IMG/VR virus record: IMGVR_UViG_3300044994_000102
Location: 1-53,586 of that record
DNA: 53,586 bases
Origin: a virus
Direction: 5' to 3' (one strand)
Shown here piece by piece: positions 11,884 through 19,648 of the stretch. Numbering within the stretch: position 1 is the stretch's first letter; each line of letters starts with the position of its first letter. The notes beneath the pieces are model-generated. The model ran no database searches and had not been told where the DNA came from. It saw nothing but the letters and a program-made list of their open reading frames with translations. The position numbers and the translations under genes were made by a program.

Positions 11884-13212
11884 TCAATCCTGTAAAACTT
11901 TCGTGATGTCCCGCTGCTTCCGCATCACGGCCCGGGTGACAGCCTCATCGAGGCTGTCCGGCACTACGAGGTAAATGGCGCGCGTGATCTCCGTCTGTGT
12001 CACGCGGAACACCCGCCCCTCGCCCTGCTCGTTGTCGGAGGGCACCCATGACGCCTCGACGAACACGACCGTGCTCGAGCGTGTGAGCGTGACCCCCGTG
12101 TTCGCCGCCGTCAGGGACGCCAGGAACACCTGGGCCTCCCCGTTCTGAAAGGCGTCCACCGCCACTTGCCGCTCCGCGGGCGCCGTCTCACCCGTGATGC
12201 CCACGACGGTGATGCCTCGCTCGGTGAACCCGTCACGCATCTCCCGAATCACGTCCCGGTGGTGGGCGAACACCACCGCGCTCCCGGCCTCTTCGAGCAG
12301 GTCGCACACGTACTCCACGGCCGGCCCGGCCTTGAGCAGCCCGAGCTTCCGGCGTGCGGTGGAGATGGCGTCACTCTGGAGCGGGACGCCCGACTCGACG
12401 GCCTGAACTACGCGGTCGACCATTTCGGCGACGTCAGCAAAATGGTCCTGACACTCCGCGACCCGGAGCGCGGGCACCTCGAGCGGCATCGTCTGCCGCA
12501 CCAGCGGCGGCAGTTGCCCGAGAACCTCTCCCTTCTGCCGCCGCACCATGAACCGCTCCCGCGCCTTGCGCCCGAGGTCTTCAAGATTCTTCGAGCGGGG
12601 ATAGGTGACGCCCCACGGCGTCTCCTCCGGGACGCAGTACGCGTTGCGGAACGGCTCCCAGCGGCCGAACAGGTCCGGGGCGAGCCGCGAGAACAGCGTC
12701 CACGCCTCGGCCGCCCGGCCGTTCGGCAGCGGCGTGCCGGTGATGGCGAGGCGGTACGTCGCGCGGCCCCATAGCACCACCATGCAGACGCGCGCCCGCT
12801 GGGAACTCGGGCTCTTGAGGTAGTGCGCCTCGTCGAAGATGAGCCCGTCCCACTCCTCGCGCCGTAGGCGATCGAGAACGGCGGGGCGGCACGCGAGGTC
12901 GTAACTCACGACGACCACCTCGGCGGCGTCCACGAGTGGCACGTCCCGGCCGCTCCGCATGACGGCGGGCCGGTACTGCCCGCCGCTCCACCGCAGCATC
13001 TCACGCCGCCAGTTCTCTTTAAGGCTCGACGGGCAGACCACGAGGATGCGCCGCAGCCCGAGGCCCTGAAACGTCAGTACGGCTTGCGGCGTCTTTCCCG
13101 CGCCGGGCGGATCGGCCAACAGGGCGGCACGGTTCGATCGCATCAGACGAGTGACAGCCTCGATGCCGTCACGCTGGTACTGGAAGAGTGAGTCCGAAAC
13201 GCCCGCCGTCAT
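11884..13212 (-). CDS. SNF2-type DEAD/DEAH helicase
   Basis: A 442-residue superfamily 2 ATPase. The Q-like FQYQRDGI opens the protein, Walker A is DPPGAGKT at 34-41, motif II is DEAH at 127-130 in LIFDEAHYLKS, and motif III is ITGTPLPN. The C-terminal helicase lobe has FLASLTAANTGVTLTRSSTVV and the arginine-finger motif QGEGRVFRVTQ. It is a compact SNF2/HARP-like translocase common in phage replication modules. It is the first gene of the minus-strand replication operon and divergent from the RHH gene. Confidence 0.9.
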   Translation of the reverse strand: MTAGVSDSLFQYQRDGIEAVTRLMRSNRAALLADPPGAGKTPQAVLTFQGLGLRRILVVCPSSLKENWRREMLRWSGGQYRPAVMRSGRDVPLVDAAEVVVVSYDLACRPAVLDRLRREEWDGLIFDEAHYLKSPSSQRARVCMVVLWGRATYRLAITGTPLPNGRAAEAWTLFSRLAPDLFGRWEPFRNAYCVPEETPWGVTYPRSKNLEDLGRKARERFMVRRQKGEVLGQLPPLVRQTMPLEVPALRVAECQDHFADVAEMVDRVVQAVESGVPLQSDAISTARRKLGLLKAGPAVEYVCDLLEEAGSAVVFAHHRDVIREMRDGFTERGITVVGITGETAPAERQVAVDAFQNGEAQVFLASLTAANTGVTLTRSSTVVFVEASWVPSDNEQGEGRVFRVTQTEITRAIYLVVPDSLDEAVTRAVMRKQRDITKVLQD

Positions 13213-13280
13213 GTTACTCGTTATCTGTTGCGTCCGAGCATGACGTGTAGCATGCTGCGGGTCTCAGGGTCAACGAGTGA
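13213..13280 (-). promoter_or_regulatory. Divergent intergenic region with possible helicase promoter
   Basis: On the minus strand TTGACC (13273-13268) and CTACAC (13250-13245) are 17 bases apart, a weak promoter pair for the helicase operon. The region also holds an AGCATG/CATGCT inverted repeat around 13238-13256 and the palindrome TGATTGCAATCA at the start of the next gene, possible operator sites. Confidence 0.25.
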
Positions 13281-13475
13281 ATGATTGCAATCATGAGAAA
13301 GACAGAGACGAATAAAAAGTCATCCGCATTCCTTAAGCTCTACTCGGTCCGGTTGGACACCGCCGCCGCCAAGAAGGTTGCGCGGCTAAGAAAAGGGCGA
13401 GCGTCTCAGAACCAGGTGTTCGTCGACGCCATTGAGGCACTGTACCGCGAAGCCATCAAGCCCACCTCGAACTAA
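13281..13475 (+). CDS. Ribbon-helix-helix-like small regulator
   Basis: A 64-residue basic protein: SAFLKLYSVRLDTAAAKKVARLRKGRASQNQVFVDAIEALYREAI in pieces, where a short strand (YSVRL) is followed by two helices as in RHH/CopG proteins. The start is either 13281 or the ATG at 13293. The first codons span the palindrome TGATTGCAATCA, which could be its own operator. It precedes the primase gene by 24 bases and probably regulates replication functions. Confidence 0.55.
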   Translation: MIAIMRKTETNKKSSAFLKLYSVRLDTAAAKKVARLRKGRASQNQVFVDAIEALYREAIKPTSN

Positions 13476-13499
13476 CCGTCTGCCGCACCCCGGAGGACT

Positions 13500-15845
13500 A
13501 TGGCGTCGAGCACGACGGAGAGGGATCCCGTTCTCGAAACGGCCCTCGCGTACATCGCCGAAGGCATCAACTGCACGCCGGTGTATGGCCCCAAGGCGCG
13601 GGTAACGGATGCCGGGAAACGCCCTCGGCTCGACGCCTGGCAGAACTTGCGGCTCACGTCCGACGAATACCGGAAGGCCCACCGCAAGGGGGATAACGTC
13701 GGGGTCGTCACCGGCCGAACCTCAGGGCTGATCTGCGTTGACTGCGACAAAAAGGACGACCCCGCCCGGTGCGGCGTTCTCTGGTTCATCGAGAACGAGG
13801 CGCGGCTCGGGCAGTTCGTTCGCGAGGACACGCCGCGAGGTGGCATCCACCTCTGGTACCGCTACCCAGCGGGGCGGGACTTCGTTCCCTCCAAGGGGAA
13901 ACTATTCCCGGGCGTCGACTTCATGGCGGACGGCGGGCGGCAGGTGGTGACATGGCCGTCCGGACACAAAAACGGGTCGTACGTCTTTAGACAGGGGTTG
14001 TCCCTGATTGATGTCGCCGATGAGGCCGGGGAGATCCCAGAATGGATACTCGAAGAGGCAGACCGCGCACACCGGGTGAGTCTCGCGACCGCCCCGAAGG
14101 CGGCCCCTGGGCCCGTCGACGAAAGCCTCATCGACATCCCGCAAGAGATCGACCGAGCCCGCGAACGCATGAAGACCTACCCGGCGGCGATAGAGGGTGA
14201 AGGCGGCGACTTTCGCACCGTCCAGGCCGCGTGGGAGTGCAAGAAGTATAACCTGTCGCCAGAGACCACCCTCCAGCTCTTGGCCGAAATTTACAACCCC
14301 AGGTGCGAACCGCCGTGGGCTTTGAAAGACCTCGCGGTGAAAGTGCGAAACGCCTACAAGTACGGTAAGGAGCCATCGGGCAAGGAGACAGCGGCGAACG
14401 ACTTCCCGCCCGACGACCCGGCCGCCCTGGCCGCGAGCGTGGACGACGTCCGCCCGCCGGGCGCCTACCAGCCGCGCCTGCCCATCGCCTCCGCTCGCCA
14501 CTTCATCGAGCGGAACAGAGGCCGCGTGCTCTGCCAGCAGGGGCAGATGTACGTCTACCGCGACCGAAACGCCCACTGGGACATGGTCGACGACGAGCTG
14601 TTCGAGGCCACCATCCTCCGCGACATCAACGCCGAGGACGCGGACGCCTGCAAGAAGCTCAAAATGGGCCAGCTCCGGGACATCGCCCGCGCCGTCAAGC
14701 GAGAGCTCCAGGCGGCCGCCGCCGACGAGATCGTGCCAGACACCTGGCTCGACGGCCGCGCGGGGCAGTTCGTCCCGCTCAGGAACGGCATCCTCGACGT
14801 CGGCACCGGCGAGTTACTCCCGCACGACCCGACGTGGTTTTCGTTCACCACCCTCCCGTTCGACTACGCCCCCGCGGCCCAGTGCCCGGCCTTTCTCGAC
14901 TTCCTCGCATCCGTCTGGGACGGGGACGATGACCTCGTCCGGGCCATGCGGCTGTGGATGGGGTACGTGCTCACCTCGAGCATGAGCGCCCAGAAGTTCG
15001 CCGTCCTCATCGGCGAGAGCCGGGCTGGGAAGTCCACCCTCGCCCGCGTCATCGAGGGGCTCGTCGGGAAGCGGAACACCGTCGCCTGCTCGCTCATGCT
15101 GTTCGGCGGCGACTTCGGCCTGGAGCCGGTGCTCGGCAAGCGGCTCGCCATCTTCAACGACGCACAGCGGCTCCACGGCACCGCCGGGGACATCGCCACC
15201 GAGCGGATCATCTCCATCGTGGGCAACGACCCGCAGCCGGTGAACCGGAAGAACCGGGGGATCCTGACGGTCCACCTGCCCGCCAAGATCATGCTCGTCT
15301 GCAACGAGATCCCGCACTTCGTGAACCGCCGCGACGCGCTGACCAACCGGATGCTCGTGTTCCCGTTTCGGAAGAGCTTCAAGGGCAAGGAGGACCTGAC
15401 CCTGCACGACCGGCTCATGGCCGAGCTGCCCGGAATCCTCAACTGGGCACTCGACGGCGCACGGGCCATCATGGGCGGGGAGAAGCTGCACCAGGCGGCC
15501 GCAGGCGAGGCCGCGGTCCAGGAGATCGCCGAGATCCTCGACAGCATCCAGGGGTTCCTGTCCGACGCCGTCGAGTTCACCAACGACACCGCCGCGAGGG
15601 ACTCGTTCGTCACGTCGACCGACCTCTACGACGCCTACAAGCGGTGGTGCCGGGACGCCAACATGGGCACCCACGGGATGAAGCGGTTCTTTCAGGAGTT
15701 CAAGAGCAAGGCCCGGGACCGCGTCACCGCCGCCCGTTCCCCCGACCGGAAGCGCGTCAAGGGGTACTACGGCTTGCGGCTCGTGACCGGCTCCGTGGCC
15801 GACTTCCCGCCCAGCTACCACGAAAATGACGACATGGAGCTCTGA
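13500..15845 (+). CDS. Primase-polymerase / D5-family replicative helicase
   Basis: A 781-residue two-domain replication protein. The N-terminus is a Prim-Pol domain: ETALAYIAEGINCTPVYGPK in pieces, VGVVTGRTSGLICVDCD with metal-binding Asp81 and Asp83, and GGIHLWYRYP. The C-terminal half is a D5/P4-type superfamily 3 helicase with GESRAGKST Walker A near 505-513, a LGKRLAIFNDA Walker B region and a MLVCNEIPHF sensor motif. It would prime and unwind DNA at the phage origin. Directly downstream is a cluster of iteron-like repeats, which supports origin binding by this protein or a partner. Confidence 0.92.
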   Translation: MASSTTERDPVLETALAYIAEGINCTPVYGPKARVTDAGKRPRLDAWQNLRLTSDEYRKAHRKGDNVGVVTGRTSGLICVDCDKKDDPARCGVLWFIENEARLGQFVREDTPRGGIHLWYRYPAGRDFVPSKGKLFPGVDFMADGGRQVVTWPSGHKNGSYVFRQGLSLIDVADEAGEIPEWILEEADRAHRVSLATAPKAAPGPVDESLIDIPQEIDRARERMKTYPAAIEGEGGDFRTVQAAWECKKYNLSPETTLQLLAEIYNPRCEPPWALKDLAVKVRNAYKYGKEPSGKETAANDFPPDDPAALAASVDDVRPPGAYQPRLPIASARHFIERNRGRVLCQQGQMYVYRDRNAHWDMVDDELFEATILRDINAEDADACKKLKMGQLRDIARAVKRELQAAAADEIVPDTWLDGRAGQFVPLRNGILDVGTGELLPHDPTWFSFTTLPFDYAPAAQCPAFLDFLASVWDGDDDLVRAMRLWMGYVLTSSMSAQKFAVLIGESRAGKSTLARVIEGLVGKRNTVACSLMLFGGDFGLEPVLGKRLAIFNDAQRLHGTAGDIATERIISIVGNDPQPVNRKNRGILTVHLPAKIMLVCNEIPHFVNRRDALTNRMLVFPFRKSFKGKEDLTLHDRLMAELPGILNWALDGARAIMGGEKLHQAAAGEAAVQEIAEILDSIQGFLSDAVEFTNDTAARDSFVTSTDLYDAYKRWCRDANMGTHGMKRFFQEFKSKARDRVTAARSPDRKRVKGYYGLRLVTGSVADFPPSYHENDDMEL

Positions 15846-15852
15846 CCCGGAG

Positions 15853-16212
15853 CGGACCCATCGGACCCATCAGCGGACCCGTGCGGACCTTTGGTTTCCG
15901 CACGGGTCCGCTGCTTTTCGCTAATAGTTCCACACACCTACGGTAGTTGCGGACCTTTGCGGACCCATTTTCGGAATAATTGTTCCGGCGAGTTTTTCCC
16001 GGTTACTCCTCTCTCCCCCCATACCCCCCTCTCTATCTATACCTGTTTGAGTGTCTCACGCGGAGTAGTCAGAAAAAGGGTCCGCAAAGGTCCGCAAACG
16101 AGGTAAACACCACAAACCATAGGAGAATTCGTGCGGACCTTTCAAGGCTCGAAAGGTCCGCAATGGGTCCGCAAAGGTCCGCAATGGGTCCGCAAATGTC
16201 CGCAAAGGTCCG
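15853..16212. repeat. Iteron-like GGTCCGC repeats, probable replication origin
   Basis: About 16 copies of the core GGTCCG (or CGGACC on the other strand) fill the 420-base gap after the primase gene. Forward cores start at 15905, 16079, 16089, 16155, 16166, 16176, 16187 and 16207, with a variant near 16197. Reverse cores start at 15853, 15862, 15874, 15884, 15950, 15960 and 16134. The 16155-16207 run is spaced 10-11 bases, one helical turn. Between the two groups is a pyrimidine-rich stretch (about 15993-16045), a possible unwinding element. No gene is seen in this gap. Confidence 0.7.
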
Positions 16213-16264
16213 CTGCGGGTGGTAGGTAGTGGCCCCCTGGCTGGCAGTGCTACCCTCGGGGCAG

Positions 16265-16675
16265 ATGGCACCCAAGCGCCGCCGCAAGCCCTCGATGCCC
16301 CCGACCCACGAGGGCTCCGAGCACTGGCACCAGAGCACCTTCATCTCCCTCATCCGCCAGGTCCCGCACGTCGCCGGGCGGCGCACCTACGCCACCCCGA
16401 ACGGATTCCTTCGCACGAAGGCCATGCGCATCCGGGCGTGGCAGGAGGGCATGGTCTCCGGCGTCTGGGACGTGCACGTGCCCGTCCCATCTCAAAAACA
16501 TCCGGGGATGTGGATCGAGTTCAAGGCCGGGAACAACACCCTCTCGAAGGAACAGAGGGAGTTCGGGCGGGACATGGAGGCCCTCGGGCACAAAACCGTC
16601 GTGGCCTACTCGTGGCGCGAGGCGTTCGACGCGTGGTGCGCGTACCTCGGCATTCGGGTCGAGCTGTCCGCCTGA
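16265..16675 (+). CDS. VRR-NUC domain nuclease
   Basis: A 136-residue single-domain nuclease. The order of motifs fits VRR-NUC: HEGSEHWHQSTFISLIRQ helix with the first Glu, then GMVSGVWDVHVPVP, with the catalytic Asp, and WIEFKAGNNTLSKEQREFGRDME with the E-x-K pair, ending with a VVAYSWREAFDAW helix. Such small phage VRR-NUCs act on branched or nicked DNA in replication and recombination. The frame opens at GTG 16229; I prefer ATG 16265, which begins a basic APKRRRKP tail. Confidence 0.85.
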   Translation: MAPKRRRKPSMPPTHEGSEHWHQSTFISLIRQVPHVAGRRTYATPNGFLRTKAMRIRAWQEGMVSGVWDVHVPVPSQKHPGMWIEFKAGNNTLSKEQREFGRDMEALGHKTVVAYSWREAFDAWCAYLGIRVELSA

Positions 16676-16709
16676 ACACACAATTTCCCCTGGTGCACCG
16701 ATCCCCGCC

Positions 16710-17042
16710 ATGCCGCATCCTACGTCCACAGTGGACCGGAAGCCCAACATCGCCGACCTCGTTCATTACGACGAGTTCGGCCATAGCTCACCGGCCCTGC
16801 CGGAAAAGAAACTCATCGGCGCAATCATCCTAAGAGCCGTGCTCGACTACCACTCCACCGCTATCGCCGACCGGCACGCAAAACGCTCCGCCCGCCTGTT
16901 TCTGTTCAGCGACAACCGCAGAGTGAGCAACCTGAGAGCGTTCATGGAATTGCTCTACAGCGACCCAGACGTGCACATCAGGCGGCTCAGGGCCGGCGTG
17001 CTCGACGGCACCATCCGCCCGCAGAAGGTGGTGGTGGAATGA
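16710..17042 (+). CDS. Hypothetical protein, paralogous domain to the 9625 gene
   Basis: A 110-residue protein. KKLIGAIILRAVLDYHS, RSARLFLFSDN, RVSNLRAFMELLYSD and VHIRRLRAG match the layout of the protein at 9625-10155 (AAVFSRAVSDFL, SATAYLFLDD, VAESLG, AIRKRLLEL), so the two are probably distant paralogs. The stop overlaps the next ATG as ATGA. Possibly a small DNA-binding protein; function unknown. Confidence 0.6.
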   Translation: MPHPTSTVDRKPNIADLVHYDEFGHSSPALPEKKLIGAIILRAVLDYHSTAIADRHAKRSARLFLFSDNRRVSNLRAFMELLYSDPDVHIRRLRAGVLDGTIRPQKVVVE

Positions 17043-17368
17043 GGATCAAGCTCATGCGGGACCAGAGTGAGGCTAAGGCATCATTGGTGGACGAGCAGGG
17101 GAACAAGCTGGACGGGTTCTCCGCCCACCACTGGACCACAGACGCCAAGGGCACCGCCACCGTCACCCTCTACGGCGTGGAACTCGTGAAGGAAGAACCC
17201 CAGCAATCCGTCGTCACGTGCCCCATCTGCGCGGTGCAGTTCCTCATGATGGTGAAAGACATCGGCTTCAAAAGGCAGTACGCTGGAAAAAATGTATGGT
17301 GGAAGTGCGGGGCGTGCGGCAAGAAATCGAACGCCGAGGATTGGTTCTCGACGGAGCATTTGAATTGA
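17039..17368 (+). CDS. Zinc-ribbon hypothetical protein
   Basis: A 109-residue protein with a beta-rich N-terminal half (IKLMRDQSEAKASLVDEQGNKLDGF in pieces, TATVTLYGVELV) and a C-terminal zinc ribbon: C-P-I-C near 61-64 and C-G-A-C near 91-94. Likely binds nucleic acid or a protein partner. Its stop codon is part of the TTGAC palindrome at 17366, so the gene ends in a regulatory site. Confidence 0.65.
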   Translation: MRIKLMRDQSEAKASLVDEQGNKLDGFSAHHWTTDAKGTATVTLYGVELVKEEPQQSVVTCPICAVQFLMMVKDIGFKRQYAGKNVWWKCGACGKKSNAEDWFSTEHLN

Positions 17369-17387
17369 AGGCGTTGACGCGACTTTG
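17366..17387 (+). promoter_or_regulatory. TTGAC palindrome, copy 4
   Basis: TGAAGGCG, TTGACG, CGACTTTG, then GTGCCACC 14 bases after the hexamer, as in copies 2 and 5. It lies about 45 bases before the gene at 17432 and reads toward it. The left arm has diverged because it must also encode the stop of the upstream gene. Confidence 0.5.
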
Positions 17388-17431
17388 GGATGCGTGCCAC
17401 CCTGGAACTGTCACCCGCAAAGAGGAAATGC

Positions 17432-17680
17432 ATGACAACCAAGGCTGAGCGGCGCGAGAAGAAGTGGGCCAAGCGAGAGGCACAACAACTGCGCAAGTTC
17501 ATCCGACGTGGACACTACTCGCGGGCGGTCAAGCGGGTCTTGGAGTTGATGCCACCTGTCGGCGAAGGGCCGATCTTTCGGGCCATCAAAGAGCGATACG
17601 GCTCGGTGACGTTTGACATTTCGTTCCCGATGGGGTCGATGGAGAACGATGTCATCACCACTGCGAATAAGGAAGACTGA
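17432..17680 (+). CDS. Hypothetical basic protein
   Basis: An 82-residue protein with a Lys/Arg-rich N-terminus (TKAERREKKWAKREAQQLRKF) and a more globular C-terminus (EGPIFRAIKERYGSVTFDISFP). GAGGAAA precedes the ATG. It is the first gene after the palindrome at 17366 and overlaps the next start as TGATG. Function unknown. Confidence 0.55.
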   Translation: MTTKAERREKKWAKREAQQLRKFIRRGHYSRAVKRVLELMPPVGEGPIFRAIKERYGSVTFDISFPMGSMENDVITTANKED

Positions 17681-17904
17681 TGAAGATAAACATCCCTAGA
17701 GATCTCGACGCGACAAAAACAGGCAAGGCATACACATTGTTTGCCAAAGACGGAAACTTGTACGCGAACTATTGTCGATGGTCGCCCCACTTGGTCAAAG
17801 CGGCCATCGTGGAAGATGGCGCAGACCTCGATGGATTGCTCGCAGAAGGCAATTACATCGGCGAAGTATTCATCGTCCCTGCTGTTTCGGTGGATCTGGA
17901 GTAG
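17680..17904 (+). CDS. Hypothetical 74-residue protein
   Basis: A small protein (KINIPRDLDATKTGKAYTLFAKDG, NLYANYCRWSPHLVKAAIVEDGADL, EGNYIGEVFIVPAVSV). The segment is visibly less GC-rich than its neighbours, which may mark recent transfer. The start overlaps the upstream stop as TGATG. Function unknown. Confidence 0.55.
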   Translation: MKINIPRDLDATKTGKAYTLFAKDGNLYANYCRWSPHLVKAAIVEDGADLDGLLAEGNYIGEVFIVPAVSVDLE

Positions 17905-17908
17905 GTTC

Positions 17909-18307
17909 ATGCCTTCTAAAGCCCCCCGCCCCTGCTCACACCCCGGATGTCCCGAGCTGGTGACGATTGGGTCCAGGTGTGACAAACATCGGCGGGAGGA
18001 GTTCAAGCGGAAGACCCGTCAGGCCATGCAGGACGAGGGCAAGCGCGAGGACAAACGGTTCTACGACTCGACCCTGTGGCAGAAAACGCGGCGGATGGTC
18101 CTGATGCAAGACCCGTACTGCGCCCAGTGCCGACGTGAGAATCGGGTGACACTGGCGACGATGGTTGACCACGTCCACCGCATAGCCGCTGGGGGCGACA
18201 AGCTGAGTCGTGATAACCTGGAGGGGCTCTGCTCGAGATGTCACGCCGTCAAGCGGCAGCGGGAGAGCCAGGAAGTCAAACATCCTCGCGGATGGGACGG
18301 CGTATGA
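17909..18307 (+). CDS. HNH endonuclease
   Basis: A 132-residue HNH nuclease. An N-terminal zinc-knuckle-like CSHPGCPELVTIGSRCDKH is followed by a basic linker, YDSTLWQKTRRMVL, C-AQC, the VDHVHRI metal-binding His pair, GGDKLSRDNLEGLCSRCHAVK with the second Cys pair and catalytic Asn/His. HNH proteins in this position assist terminase during DNA packaging in HK97-like phages. The ATG follows GGAGTAGGTTC. The terminase genes lie 1.3 kb downstream. Confidence 0.88.
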   Translation: MPSKAPRPCSHPGCPELVTIGSRCDKHRREEFKRKTRQAMQDEGKREDKRFYDSTLWQKTRRMVLMQDPYCAQCRRENRVTLATMVDHVHRIAAGGDKLSRDNLEGLCSRCHAVKRQRESQEVKHPRGWDGV

Positions 18308-18335
18308 CGCACCGAAACGTTTGCGACGGTAGAAC

Positions 18336-18348
18336 GGGGGGAGGGGGG
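18336..18348 (+). other. G6-A-G6 tract, possible packaging-site region
   Basis: Two runs of six G separated by one A, in the 130-base gap between the HNH and ParB genes. G-rich tracts at this spot, after HNH and before terminase, are seen in other HK97-like prophages as far as I recall, so a cos or packaging function is possible. The gap shows no gene otherwise. Confidence 0.25.
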
Positions 18349-18438
18349 ATCAATCTCTACAGCTTTTCGGTTCGCGATCGCGCCCCTAACATCAAACACG
18401 CGACCGCGAAATTGGAAGTTTTGAAATTCTGAGGATAG

Positions 18439-18954
18439 ATGCCGAAAAATAGAACGCCCGAGATTCAACACCTCAAGACGGCCGCCCTCATCCCGTACGC
18501 CCGGAACGCCCGCACCCACACGGAGGCGCAGGTGGCCCAGATCGCGGCCAGCATCCGCGAGTTCGGGTTCACCAACCCGGTGCTGGTCAAGGGGGACAAA
18601 ACCGTCATCGCGGGGCACGGGCGGCTTCAGGCGGCGCACCTGCTCGGGCTGGAAACGGTGCCGTGCCTCGTGCTCGACTACCTGACCGACACGCAGGCGA
18701 AAGCGCTCGCGATCGCCGACAACAAGATCCCGCTCAACTCCGGCTGGGACGTCGACTTGCTCAAGCTGGAGATGGAAGAGCTTCAGGAAAAGGGCATAGA
18801 GGTAGCACTGCTCGGTTTCAGCGAGGCAGACCTAGCAACGATTTTCCCGGTGGTGCCCGACTTCCAGCCGGTGAGCGTTGACGAGCAGGGAAAGCTCGAT
18901 GAGAAGAAGAAAGCTATGTGTCCCAACTGCGGCCATGAGTTCGAACCGAAGTGA
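18439..18954 (+). CDS. ParB/Srx-fold nuclease-like protein with zinc knuckle
   Basis: A 171-residue protein whose first about 95 residues are a ParB/sulfiredoxin domain: TAALIPYARNARTHTEAQV, IAASIREFGFTNPVLV, the nucleotide-binding VIAGHGRLQAAHLLG loop and TQAKALAIADNKI. A CPNCGHEF knuckle ends it. Phage proteins of this type usually accompany DNA-modifying enzymes rather than plasmid partition, and here it overlaps the mom-like gene. No ParA is seen. Confidence 0.85.
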   Translation: MPKNRTPEIQHLKTAALIPYARNARTHTEAQVAQIAASIREFGFTNPVLVKGDKTVIAGHGRLQAAHLLGLETVPCLVLDYLTDTQAKALAIADNKIPLNSGWDVDLLKLEMEELQEKGIEVALLGFSEADLATIFPVVPDFQPVSVDEQGKLDEKKKAMCPNCGHEFEPK

Positions 18955-19648
18955 CCTGAAACTCGATTGGTGCAGTCACGAAGCGGCGGAATATGCCTGT
19001 AGACAGTGGCACTATTCAAAAACAATGCCATCGGGAAAGGTCGCGAAGGTGGGAGTCTGGGAAGAAGAACAGTTCATCGGCGTCGTACTGTTCGGGAGTG
19101 GTGCAACACAGCAGATCGGGATGCCGTACGGACTGACACAACATCAGGTGTGCGAGCTAGTGCGAGTTGCACTCGACGCCCACCACTCACCGGCAAGTCG
19201 AATCGTCGCTATAGCTATCCGTTTGGTAAAGTCGGCGTTCCGTGGTTTGCGGCTTATCGTCTCCTACTCGGATCTGAACCAAGGACATCTTGGGGGTATT
19301 TATCAGGCGGGCAACTGGCTTTTTGTCGGCAAGGCAAAGGACCATGCCGGTGCCGTCGTTCTCCACGGCCGACAACATCACGGCAGGAGTATAGTCGCGA
19401 AGTACGGGACTCGTAATTTGGATTGGCTCAGGAAGCACGTAGATCCCAACGCGAGGCACGCCGAAACCGAAGGCAAACTGAAGTACCTCATGCCGCTTGA
19501 TGACGAAATGCGGCAGAAGCTGCTACCTTTGTCGAAGCCGTACCCGAAACGCGCCGGTAGTGTAACGCCAGCACGCCCTGCTAACCTGCAAGGAGGAGGC
19601 GGTTCAAGTCCGACCTCGGCGCTCCATTCTCAAGACGAAGACACATGA
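18935..19648 (+). CDS. mom: Mom-like DNA adenine-modification protein
   Basis: A protein of about 237 residues resembling phage Mu Mom, a GNAT-like enzyme that modifies adenines to resist restriction. Diagnostic stretches are CRQWHYSKTMPSGKV, GVWEEEQFIGVVLFGSGA, YGLTQHQVCELVRVAL, SRIVAIAIRLVK, SYSDLNQGHLGGIYQAGNW and KYLMPLDDEMRQK. The start could be ATG 18935, ATG 18899 or GTG 18878; none has a good ribosome-binding site. The natural end is probably near KPYPKRAG, since the last about 28 codons read through the tRNA-like element at 19551-19626. The upstream ParB gene overlaps it by 20 bases. Confidence 0.8.
   Translation: MSSNRSDLKLDWCSHEAAEYACRQWHYSKTMPSGKVAKVGVWEEEQFIGVVLFGSGATQQIGMPYGLTQHQVCELVRVALDAHHSPASRIVAIAIRLVKSAFRGLRLIVSYSDLNQGHLGGIYQAGNWLFVGKAKDHAGAVVLHGRQHHGRSIVAKYGTRNLDWLRKHVDPNARHAETEGKLKYLMPLDDEMRQKLLPLSKPYPKRAGSVTPARPANLQGGGGSSPTSALHSQDEDT
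19551..19626 (+). other. tRNA-like element overlapping the 3' end of mom
   Basis: GCGCCGG pairs with TCGGCGC to form a 7-bp acceptor-like stem (one G-T pair), followed by T and CCA. A D-like arm (GTGT/GCAC) and a T-like arm with the loop TTCAAGT are present. The D-loop lacks GG, the anticodon arm is mismatched, and one extra base separates the T-stem from the acceptor. It is therefore not a normal tRNA, but may be a pseudo-tRNA, an RNA-processing signal or an attachment-site remnant. Confidence 0.4.

Noticed and set aside
14814-15821. Large minus-strand reading opposite the primase gene
   Set aside because: It mirrors the well-supported primase-helicase and has low-information Gly/Val/Glu composition.
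15853-16212. CRISPR array
   Set aside because: The repeat core is six to ten bases with a 10-11 base period and both orientations; there are no spacers of CRISPR length. It fits iterons or operator sites.
18439-18954. Plasmid partition ParB
   Set aside because: No ParA or parS-like cluster is seen, and the short ParB/Srx protein next to mom and terminase is typical of phage modification pairs.
19551-19626. Functional tRNA gene
   Set aside because: The D-loop lacks the GG pair, the anticodon arm is mismatched and there is an extra base before the acceptor strand, so it is listed only as tRNA-like.
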